This document shows positions 1-5,895 of a stretch of 11,408 nucleotides of DNA, one piece after another. This DNA comes from GCA-2730975 sp964576585 (GTDB lineage Bacteria; Verrucomicrobiota; Verrucomicrobiia; Opitutales; Seribacteraceae). The stretch is from NCBI GenBank assembly GCA_964576585.1, contig CAZNWO010000102.1, forward strand, positions 1 through 11,408, given 5' to 3'. The position numbers and the translations under genes were made by a program. The notes beneath the pieces are model-generated. The model ran no database searches and had not been told where the DNA came from. It worked only from the letters and a program-made list of their open reading frames with translations. Numbering within the stretch: the first letter of the stretch is position 1; every line of letters starts with the position of its first letter.

Positions 1-518
1 GTGCCGTCCTTGCCGACCTTATCCATTGCATCGGCGATGATGTCACCGATTTCCTGGTCCCAGTTGGCGGAAACGGTGGCGACTTGGCGCACTTCCTCGC
101 GGTCGGAAACCTTCTTGCTGTCTCGGAGGAGCTTGGCGACTCCTGCCTCGACGGCCTTGTCGATGCCTCGCTTGAGGTATACGGGATTGGCGCCGGCGGC
201 CACGTTCTTAATGCCTTGGCGATAAATGCCGTCGGCCAGCACGGTGGCGGTAGTGGTACCGTCACCTGCGGTATCGGAAGTCTTGGATGCTACCTCGCGA
301 ACCATTTGCGCGCCCATGTTTTCGTAGGGATCCGCTAACTCGATCTCCTTGGCTACAGTGACGCCGTCCTTGGTTACGGTAGGTGAACCGAACTTCTTGT
401 CGATTAATACATTCCTGCCCTTGGGCCCGAGAGTCACGCTGACTGCGTCGGAAAGGGTGGTAATGCCTTTGAGAACCCGTTTGCGGGCTGCTTCGTCGAA
501 TAATATTTGCTTAGCCAT
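1..518 (-). CDS. groEL: Chaperonin GroEL (Hsp60), N-terminal 172 residues, cut by window edge
   Basis: Large subunit of the cytosolic GroEL/GroES folding chamber, which encloses non-native proteins in an ATP-driven cycle. Reading from ATG at 518, the protein begins MAKQILFDEAARKRVLKGI and matches the GroEL equatorial domain closely. Visible landmarks are TLGPKGRNV (residues 29-37, nucleotide-binding loop), TKDGVTVAKEIEL (49-61) with D51 equivalent to the catalytic Asp, and GDGTTTATVL (85-94) with D86 as the metal/phosphate ligand. About 375 residues of the normal ~545 lie outside the window, so the apical domain cannot be judged. It is the last visible gene of dnaK-groES-groEL, 50 bp after groES. 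No Shine-Dalgarno is visible before the ATG; the leader is A-rich, with AACCC and AACCT motifs. The start fits family alignment. Identity is certain; only completeness is unknown. Confidence 0.98.
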   Translation of the reverse strand, partial: MAKQILFDEAARKRVLKGITTLSDAVSVTLGPKGRNVLIDKKFGSPTVTKDGVTVAKEIELADPYENMGAQMVREVASKTSDTAGDGTTTATVLADGIYRQGIKNVAAGANPVYLKRGIDKAVEAGVAKLLRDSKKVSDREEVRQVATVSANWDQEIGDIIADAMDKVGKDG

Positions 519-568
519 AATTGTACTAAGTTGAAATTTTAGGTTTTGGGTTTAGTGACACGCCGGGC

Positions 569-865
569 TTACCCAACTATGCCAAGGATGTCGTCCTCGC
601 GGAGAAGTTGATAGGTTTCCTCGTCGAACTTGACTTCGGTTCCTCCATACTTGCTGATGAGGATCCGGTCGCCAACCTTGACTTGGAAATCAACGGCATT
701 GCCGTCGTCGTCCTTCTTGCCCGTACCGAGGGCAATGACTTCGGCCTCTTGTGGCTTTTCCTTGGCGGAGTCGGGGATAATGATGCCGCCCTTGACTTGC
801 TCGTCTTCATCGACGAACTTTACAAGAACGCGATCACCCAACGGAGTGATGTTTGGTTTGCTCAT
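569..865 (-). CDS. groES: Co-chaperonin GroES (Hsp10)
   Basis: Heptameric lid of the GroEL chamber, cytosolic. The 98-residue product has the normal length for the family (about 95-100) and is complete from ATG at 865 to TAA. It starts MSKPNITPLGDRVLVK, the conserved first beta strand. The mobile loop that docks onto GroEL falls at about residues 17-35 and contains GGIIIPDSA (26-34), whose hydrophobic triplet contacts the GroEL apical domain. The remainder (VIALGTG, VGDRILISKYGGTEVK, ILGIV at the C-terminus) is standard GroES. It lies 111 bp downstream of dnaK and 50 bp upstream of groEL, so the three are probably co-transcribed. There is no purine-rich Shine-Dalgarno; instead the 30 bases before the start carry four ACCA repeats (separate entry). 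Confidence 0.98.
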   Translation of the reverse strand: MSKPNITPLGDRVLVKFVDEDEQVKGGIIIPDSAKEKPQEAEVIALGTGKKDDDGNAVDFQVKVGDRILISKYGGTEVKFDEETYQLLREDDILGIVG

Positions 866-897
866 GTTTGTTGGTTTCTGGTTTTGGTTTGGTTGTG
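866..897 (-). promoter_or_regulatory. groES translation leader: ACCA-repeat, no Shine-Dalgarno
   Basis: On the coding (minus) strand, the bases directly before the groES ATG consist almost only of A and C with four ACCA units (plus-strand TGGT at 872, 879, 885 and 890). No GGAG-like motif occurs. Such a sequence has almost no self-pairing capacity, so the start codon should be exposed in the mRNA. The groEL leader (about 519-555) is similarly A/C-rich with AACCC and AACCT. I infer an unstructured, Shine-Dalgarno-independent initiation region; a protein-binding role for the repeat is possible but unsupported. Confidence 0.4.
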
Positions 898-900
898 AGT

Positions 901-960
901 ATTAAGACGAAAACTGCACATGGTGCTTGTGGTTTCGGCAACGAGCGCGACCTTCGTCTC
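901..960 (-). other. Inverted repeats in the dnaK-groES spacer
   Basis: AGACGAA (905-911) and TTCGTCT (953-959) are perfect 7-bp inverted repeats separated by 41 bases. The interval contains a smaller GCAC-ATG-GTGC hairpin (about 916-926). There is no following T run on the minus strand, so this is not an intrinsic terminator. It could be an mRNA processing or stability structure between dnaK and groES. A 7-bp match over a long loop can also arise by chance, so this is a weak call. Confidence 0.25.
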
Positions 961-976
961 GATTAATGGGTTAAAT

Positions 977-2935
977 TCAGCTCTTGTCCTTGTCCTCGTC
1001 GACGACTTCGAAGTCAGCCTCGACAATGTCTTCATCCTTGCCTCCCCCAGCCCCGGATTCCTCGGAACCGGAAGCAGCTGCTGCACCCGCTGCTGCGGCT
1101 GCAGGTTCACCCTCGCCGCCTTCGTTTTGGTAGACCTGCTTCCCCACTGCCTCGAGGGATTGCATGAGTTCATCCTTGGCCTGCTTCAATCGGTCTGCAT
1201 CGGCATCTTGATCCTCGAGAACTTTCTTCGCATTTGAAACAGCTTCCTCAACGGGCTTCTTGACTTCATCGGGAAGCTTTTCACCGAGTTCGGAAACCTG
1301 TTTTTCGGCTTGATAGACCATTGTATCCAAATCATTGCGAGCAACCACCAGGTCCTTTTTCAACTTGTCGTCCTCGGCAAATTTCTCGGCTTCCTTGCGA
1401 AGGCGCTCCACTTCGGACTCGTCCAAACTGGAGGATCCTGAAATGGTGATCTTTTGATCTTTGCCCGTTCCAGTGTCCTTTGCGGTAACGTTCAGGATTC
1501 CGTTCGCATCGATATCGAAGGTCACTTCAATTTGCGGCATCCCACGTGGGGCAGGTGCAATTCCGTCCAGCTTGAAGGTACCCAAGATCTTGTTGTCCTG
1601 CGACATCGGGCGCTCTCCCTGCAAGACAACGATATCTACGGCAGGCTGATTGTCGGCCGCAGTGGAAAAGCTCTGGGACTTTTTGGTTGGAATGGTGGTG
1701 TTTCGTTCGATCATAGCGGTGGAAACTCCACCCGCTGTTTCAATCCCTAGTGTCAAGGGAGTGACGTCGAGCAACAACACATCGCTTACATCGCCTTGAA
1801 GCACCGCACCCTGAATGGCAGCGCCTATGGCAACGACCTCGTCGGGATTGACTCCTTGGTGAGGCTCCTTGCCAACCAGCTCCTCGGCCAATTCGACGAC
1901 CCTTGGACTTCTCGTCATCCCTCCCACCAAGACCAAGTTTCCAACCTCTCCCGCCGAAAGTCCGGCATCCTTGAGACAGGATTGGAACGGACCCTTGGTG
2001 CGATCGTAGAGATCCTCACAGATTTGCTCGAGCTTGGCTCGCGTAAAGTTTACGTTCAAATGCTTCGGTCCCGATGCATCGGCTGTAATGAAGGGAAGGT
2101 TGATGTCCGTCGACTGAGTGGAGGAAAGGGCTATCTTGGCCTTTTCAGCCTCTTCCTTTAGACGCTGCATGGCCATCGGATCGTTGCGAAGGTCAACTCC
2201 TTGCTCCTTCTGGAATTCTTCCGTGAGCCAATCGATGATCTTCTGGTCCCAGTTGTCACCGCCGAGAGTGGTATCACCATTCGTGGCCTTAACCTCAAAT
2301 ACCCCCTCGGCGATCTCCAAAATGGAAATGTCGAAGGTGCCGCCACCAAGATCGTAGACCGCGATGGTTTCTTCGCCGCTTTTCTCCAAACCATAGGCCA
2401 ATGAAGCGGCGGTAGGTTCATTAATTATACGCATGACCTCCAGTCCTGCAATCGAGCCGGCGTCCTTGGTGGCTCTACGCTGATCGTCGTTGAAATAGGC
2501 GGGTACCGTAATGACGGCTTGTGAAACGGGTGAACCAAGGTAGGACTCGGCATCCGCCTTTAATTTAGCCAAAACCATGGAGGAAATCTGCTCGGGCATC
2601 ATGACCTCGGTCTTGCCTTCGACTTCCACTTCGATGGCAGCAGCTCCGTTCTTACCCTCGACCACGCCGTAAGGGAGGTTGGACACCTCGTCCTTGACTT
2701 CATCGAACTTTCTGCCGATCAAGCGCTTGGACGAAAAGATAGTGTTTTGAGGGTTGGTTACGGCTTGGCGCTTCGCAGCTTGCCCAACAAGTCGTTCACC
2801 ATCTTTTCCGAAAGCGACGATTGAAGGGGTAGTGCGAGCACCTTCGGAATTGGGGATAACTTTAGGTTCCCCCGCTTCCATCACAGCCATGCAGGAATTA
2901 CTGGTTCCGAGATCAATGCCGATTATTTTGCTCAC
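977..2935 (-). CDS. dnaK: Molecular chaperone DnaK (Hsp70)
   Basis: ATP-dependent Hsp70 that binds exposed hydrophobic segments of unfolded proteins in the cytosol, working with DnaJ and GrpE (neither is present here). The 652-residue product is normal in length. Order of parts: nucleotide-binding domain 1-~384 with the three Hsp70 signatures IDLGTSNS (7-14), VYDLGGGTFDISIL (193-206) and LVLVGGMTRSPRV (334-346); hydrophobic linker DVLLLDV (385-391); substrate-binding beta domain ~392-505, then a helical lid ~506-605. An Ala/Gly/Ser-rich low-complexity segment (~606-633) precedes an acidic end containing VEADFEVVDEDKDKS, the usual bacterial DnaK C-terminal type. The start codon is GTG (2935), fixed by homology and by in-frame stops a short way upstream. 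No Shine-Dalgarno precedes it; a hairpin abuts it. It is the first gene of dnaK-groES-groEL. Confidence 0.98.
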   Translation of the reverse strand: MSKIIGIDLGTSNSCMAVMEAGEPKVIPNSEGARTTPSIVAFGKDGERLVGQAAKRQAVTNPQNTIFSSKRLIGRKFDEVKDEVSNLPYGVVEGKNGAAAIEVEVEGKTEVMMPEQISSMVLAKLKADAESYLGSPVSQAVITVPAYFNDDQRRATKDAGSIAGLEVMRIINEPTAASLAYGLEKSGEETIAVYDLGGGTFDISILEIAEGVFEVKATNGDTTLGGDNWDQKIIDWLTEEFQKEQGVDLRNDPMAMQRLKEEAEKAKIALSSTQSTDINLPFITADASGPKHLNVNFTRAKLEQICEDLYDRTKGPFQSCLKDAGLSAGEVGNLVLVGGMTRSPRVVELAEELVGKEPHQGVNPDEVVAIGAAIQGAVLQGDVSDVLLLDVTPLTLGIETAGGVSTAMIERNTTIPTKKSQSFSTAADNQPAVDIVVLQGERPMSQDNKILGTFKLDGIAPAPRGMPQIEVTFDIDANGILNVTAKDTGTGKDQKITISGSSSLDESEVERLRKEAEKFAEDDKLKKDLVVARNDLDTMVYQAEKQVSELGEKLPDEVKKPVEEAVSNAKKVLEDQDADADRLKQAKDELMQSLEAVGKQVYQNEGGEGEPAAAAAGAAAASGSEESGAGGGKDEDIVEADFEVVDEDKDKS

Positions 2936-2949
2936 GCAGTGTCTACTGC
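2936..2949 (-). promoter_or_regulatory. Hairpin directly before the dnaK GTG start
   Basis: GCAGT-AGAC-ACTGC on the coding strand is a perfect 5-bp stem with a 4-nt loop whose last base touches the GTG start codon. A competing pairing of GCGCA (about 2956-2960) with TGCGT, spanning the junction into the start codon, is also possible. Either fold would occupy the ribosome-binding region, which has no Shine-Dalgarno. For a heat-shock gene this resembles an RNA thermometer in outline, but it is not a recognisable ROSE or fourU element, and the thermal role is inference. Confidence 0.35.
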
Positions 2950-2981
2950 AAGTTTTGCGCCCATCACAAACAATGACTTTA

Positions 2982-3030
2982 GTTCATTATTATCAATGCC
3001 TTGCAAAGATCGATACACAAAAAAAGAAAC
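2982..3030 (-). promoter_or_regulatory. Likely dnaK promoter region (approximate)
   Basis: dnaK follows a terminator-like hairpin, so it probably has its own promoter in 2936-3037. On the minus strand the AT-rich stretch TTGATAATAATGAAC (2982-2996) offers -10-like hexamers GATAAT (2989-2994) and AATAAT (2986-2991), each 5 of 6 to TATAAT. No convincing -35 lies 16-18 bp upstream of either. I see no CIRCE operator and no sigma-32 type CTTGAAA/CCCATNT pair. The element class therefore stays unknown. Confidence 0.3.
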
Positions 3031-3037
3031 TGTAGCC

Positions 3038-3063
3038 AAACAAAATTGAGACGCTAAGTCTCA
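3038..3063 (-). terminator. Probable intrinsic terminator of the nusA-infB-rbfA operon
   Basis: On the minus strand TGAGAC-TTAGC-GTCTCA (3063 to 3047) forms a perfect 6-bp stem with a 5-nt loop, followed by ATTTTGTTT. It starts about 30 bp after the rbfA stop and lies before the dnaK promoter region. The stem has 3 GC pairs and the T run is interrupted, so it is likely a leaky terminator that may let some transcripts continue into dnaK. Confidence 0.55.
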
Positions 3064-3092
3064 CCAACGTCACACTAGAGTGCCAAAGGTTT

Positions 3093-3467
3093 CTATTTTA
3101 AATCAGGCGTTCCTTGCTCTGAATCAATGGCGGGGACATCCAAATCGTCGAGAATTTCCAAAACTCGGTTGCCGCGCTTCATACCCAAATCGAGTACAAA
3201 GCGAAATTTAGGGGTGTATTTCAGCACGATGTTCTTCCCGACCACTTTCCTAATTTCGCCGGATTTCTTGCTGAAGAAATCCGCTGCTTTTCGTGCCTGG
3301 GATTCGTCGCCAATGACGGAATAGGCAACGGTTCCGTTCCTCAAGTCAGGAGAAACGTCAACGTCGGTAATGGTCCAACAAACGCTCTCGGAACGATAAC
3401 GGACATGGAGGTAACTACTGATTTCACGCTTGATCAGCTCGTTTACTCGACGCGTACGTTGCCCCAT
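3093..3467 (-). CDS. rbfA: Ribosome-binding factor A, 30S maturation
   Basis: Small KH-fold protein that binds the 30S subunit near helix 1/44 of 16S rRNA during late maturation; in E. coli it is a cold-shock protein. The 124-residue product is close to the family length (about 115-135). It starts MGQRTRRVNELIKREISSYL, the typical N-terminal helix, continues with VDVSPDLRNGTVAYSVIGD (beta hairpin), and ends its core with GEIRKVVGKNIVLKYTPKF and RFVLD, the characteristic C-terminal KH helix and strand. A polar tail of about 20 residues follows. It lies 43 bp after the infB stop. An AAAGGAG Shine-Dalgarno is present, but 14 nt from the ATG and partly inside a hairpin (separate entry). It is the last gene of the operon, with no truB behind it. 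Confidence 0.95.
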   Translation of the reverse strand: MGQRTRRVNELIKREISSYLHVRYRSESVCWTITDVDVSPDLRNGTVAYSVIGDESQARKAADFFSKKSGEIRKVVGKNIVLKYTPKFRFVLDLGMKRGNRVLEILDDLDVPAIDSEQGTPDLK

Positions 3468-3478
3468 GACTCAAAAGC

Positions 3479-3495
3479 TAACTCCTTTAGAGTTA
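3479..3495 (-). promoter_or_regulatory. Hairpin overlapping the rbfA Shine-Dalgarno
   Basis: TAACTC-TAAAG-GAGTTA on the coding strand is a perfect 6-bp stem with a 5-nt loop, placed between the infB stop (3511) and the rbfA start (3467). The only good Shine-Dalgarno for rbfA, AAAGGAG, spans the loop and the 3' arm, so folding would hide GAG. Ribosomes finishing infB 16 nt upstream would melt it, giving translational coupling. The structure is visible; the control role is inference. Confidence 0.45.
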
Positions 3496-3510
3496 AAGAT
3501 GCCTGGACAA

Positions 3511-5829
3511 CTAAAGGGAGGGGCGAACTTTCTCGACCTCGTAAGTTTCGACCGCATCTCCCACTTCATAGGAGTCGAAGGAATCCAAGCGAATCCCGCA
3601 CTCGAAACCAGCCTTTACCTCCGTGGCATCGTCCTTGAAACGCTTGAGAGTGTCTACCTTGCCTTCTGCAATCACCTCTTCCCCTCGAACAAGGCGGGCA
3701 GTGGCATTTCGCGTAATGCTGCCTTCCATAACCATTGATCCTGCTACTGAACGCCCCTTGCTGATGCGGAAAACCTCGCGAATCTCCGCCCGACCCGTCT
3801 TCTTCTCCACCAACTCGGGTTCGAGAAGATCCGCCATGTTGTCCTTCACGAGATCGATCAACTCGTAGATGATGTTGTTCTGAAAAACCCTGACCCCCAA
3901 GTGTTTGGCCTCACCCATTACACCGTTTTCCATCTTCGAGTTGAATCCAATGACATCGGCCTTCGACATATTGGCCATGCTTACGTCGTTCTTCGTAATC
4001 TGGCCTACCTCCGCCTGCAAAATCTCCAAGTTAATCTTATCGCTTTGAATTTCCTCAAGAGAGGACTTCAAGGCTTCCACGGAACCTCGAACGTCAGCGC
4101 GAAGAAGTACCTTATAGGAATTTGCCTTGGTCTTGGCTATCGCAGCAAAGAGGGCATCAACTGCGGAGGGTTCTCCTTCATCCTCCGACGGAATCTCCTC
4201 GGGACTAGATTCATCGACGAATTCCTCAGCCACCTTGCGAGCCTCTCGCTCGTTCTTCACCTTCTTGAATGGAGCTCCTGCTTGGGGTGCATCCGACCAA
4301 CCCAGAATCTTGACGGGAGTAGAAGGCAGAGCCTCCTTCACTTGCTCCCCGAGGTCATTCAGCATGGCCTTCACCTTACAATGGACGGTGCCACTTACGA
4401 TGGAGTCGCCCACCTTGAGAGTCCCCTTCTGGACAATTGCCGTGGCAGTGGCTCCGCGACCAATTTCCTGCCTTGCTTCCACGACTACTCCTTCAGGAAC
4501 TGCCTTGGGATTGGCCTTAAGTTCCATGATTTCGGACTGGAGCAAAATCATATCCAGCAAATCATTAAGGTTTTCTCCATTGAGGGCGGAAATCGCGACC
4601 GTAACAGTCTCACCACCCCAGTCCTCGGAAGCGACTCCTCGTTCCTGCATATGGGTTTTGACCTTGTCGGGATCCGCCCCCTTTGCGTCAATCTTGTTGA
4701 TGGCAACGACGATGGAACCTTGCGCTCGCTGGGCAAATTTGAGTGCCTCGTCGGTTTGAGGCATGAAACCGTCGTCGGCTGCAACGACCAGAACGGCCAC
4801 GTCGGTGACGTTCGCTCCCCGCTCGCGCATCTTGGAGAAAGCGGCATGACCGGGAGTGTCGAGAAAAGTAATCAGTTGATCATTGTGCCGCACTTGGTAG
4901 GCACCGACGTGTTGGGTGATTCCACCCGCCTCCCCTTCCACTACGCTTGCATTCCGTATTTTATCAAGAAGCGTCGTCTTGCCATGGTCAACGTGCCCAA
5001 GAATGCAGACTACGGGAGGCCGCACCTCCAAAAGGGACTCGTCGTTCTCATCAAGCACCTTGTCCTTCTTAGCTTCGCTTTCGGCCTTCTCTCCACGATG
5101 CCGAACATCTAGCTCAAAACCTTTGGATTCAGCTATTTCACGAGCAACCTCTTCCTCTATGCTCTGATTCATGGAGGCGAAGATCCCCATCTCCATGAGT
5201 TCTGAGATTAGCTGAAATGGCTTCAGTCCGATAAGACCTGCAAAGTCCCGAACAACGATGGGAGGCTTGACTTGTATGGTTTTACCAGCAACAGAACCTT
5301 CTCCCGCAGCATCACCCGAGGAAGCATCTCCCTTGACTTCGTTGGCAGAGGGAGGAGCGGGAATATTTGACTTTCCGGCGGAGGGAGGTGGCGGCGGAGC
5401 CATACCAACCGCAGGCTTGGGGAAGACGGGGGGCGGGGGAGCCGTACCAACAGGCGGAACTGCCTCGGGCGACTCCTCTTTTTCCTGAGACTGTTCCTCT
5501 TCAAGTTTCCGGAGCCTTTCCAACTCAATGTCCTCCTTGCTCTTGACGAAGGGGACTTCCGTGCTCTGGGATGCGTCGACAGCTTCCTCAGAAACTTCTT
5601 TTTCATTAGATTTTCCGGCAACTTCTTCGGCTTGCGGTTCAGGTTCTTTCTCTGGCTCTGGTTCAGCCTCAGTTTGAGGCTTCAATTCCTCTATCAGAGC
5701 TTCGGCCGTGATATTGTCGATAGTACTCGAGGCACTCTTTATCTCATAACCTCGCTCAGTGAGCAATTCCACGAGTTCCTTGCTTTGCATGCCAACTTCC
5801 TTGGCGATAGCGTGGATGCGAACACTCAT
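3511..5829 (-). CDS. infB: Translation initiation factor IF-2
   Basis: Cytosolic GTPase that places fMet-tRNA on the 30S subunit and promotes subunit joining. At 772 residues it is between the B. subtilis (about 716) and E. coli (890) forms. Order: IF2 N-terminal helical module 1-50 (VRIHAIAKEVGMQSKELVELL); acidic linker ~51-120 rich in EPEPE and KE; Pro-rich 123-161 with PPPP and PPPPP runs; second IF2_N-like module ~185-240 (VVRDFAGLIGLKPFQLISEL); G domain with G1 GHVDHGKT (278-285), G2 GGITQHVGAY (302-311), G3 DTPGH (324-328), G4 NKID (378-381) and G5 SAL (414-416). The beta-barrel domain II, domain III (~555-660) and tRNA-binding domain IV (~670-772) follow, ending FECGIRL..VGDAVETYEVE. 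An in-frame stop four codons upstream of ATG 5829 fixes the start; no Shine-Dalgarno is seen. It follows nusA by 66 bp. Confidence 0.98.
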   Translation of the reverse strand: MSVRIHAIAKEVGMQSKELVELLTERGYEIKSASSTIDNITAEALIEELKPQTEAEPEPEKEPEPQAEEVAGKSNEKEVSEEAVDASQSTEVPFVKSKEDIELERLRKLEEEQSQEKEESPEAVPPVGTAPPPPVFPKPAVGMAPPPPPSAGKSNIPAPPSANEVKGDASSGDAAGEGSVAGKTIQVKPPIVVRDFAGLIGLKPFQLISELMEMGIFASMNQSIEEEVAREIAESKGFELDVRHRGEKAESEAKKDKVLDENDESLLEVRPPVVCILGHVDHGKTTLLDKIRNASVVEGEAGGITQHVGAYQVRHNDQLITFLDTPGHAAFSKMRERGANVTDVAVLVVAADDGFMPQTDEALKFAQRAQGSIVVAINKIDAKGADPDKVKTHMQERGVASEDWGGETVTVAISALNGENLNDLLDMILLQSEIMELKANPKAVPEGVVVEARQEIGRGATATAIVQKGTLKVGDSIVSGTVHCKVKAMLNDLGEQVKEALPSTPVKILGWSDAPQAGAPFKKVKNEREARKVAEEFVDESSPEEIPSEDEGEPSAVDALFAAIAKTKANSYKVLLRADVRGSVEALKSSLEEIQSDKINLEILQAEVGQITKNDVSMANMSKADVIGFNSKMENGVMGEAKHLGVRVFQNNIIYELIDLVKDNMADLLEPELVEKKTGRAEIREVFRISKGRSVAGSMVMEGSITRNATARLVRGEEVIAEGKVDTLKRFKDDATEVKAGFECGIRLDSFDSYEVGDAVETYEVEKVRPSL
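5391..5452 (-). repeat. Imperfect 14-codon duplication encoding the IF2 polyproline segment
   Basis: Two copies, 5391-5410 and 5433-5452, match at 17 of 20 bases with a 42-bp period. They encode VGTAPPPP and VGMAPPPPP in the IF2 linker. This is an in-frame, low-complexity expansion in a region that varies in length among IF2 proteins. Runs of four and five prolines are ribosome-stalling sequences normally relieved by EF-P, so IF2 synthesis here probably depends on EF-P. Confidence 0.7.
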
Positions 5830-5895
5830 CGAGCAGGATCAAAAATGAATTGTTGTTTCGTAACTGGGTATCTCCAAAAGTTCGAGAGGAACAAC

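Noticed and set aside
862..1173. Alternative minus-strand open frame overlapping the dnaK 3' end and groES start.
   Set aside because: Overlaps conserved dnaK sequence in the wrong frame, with no domain resemblance.
3060..3086. Possible CIRCE (HrcA) operator: GAGTGCCAA at 3078-3086 resembles the right half-site.
   Set aside because: The expected TTAGCACTC half 9 bp away is absent (CTCACCAAC there), and the site lies before the terminator, next to rbfA rather than in the dnaK promoter region.
3901..5112. Open frame of about 400 codons on the plus strand opposite infB.
   Set aside because: It mirrors infB, whose G domain and motifs are unmistakable; the antisense product shows no recognisable domain and has low-complexity composition typical of a shadow frame.
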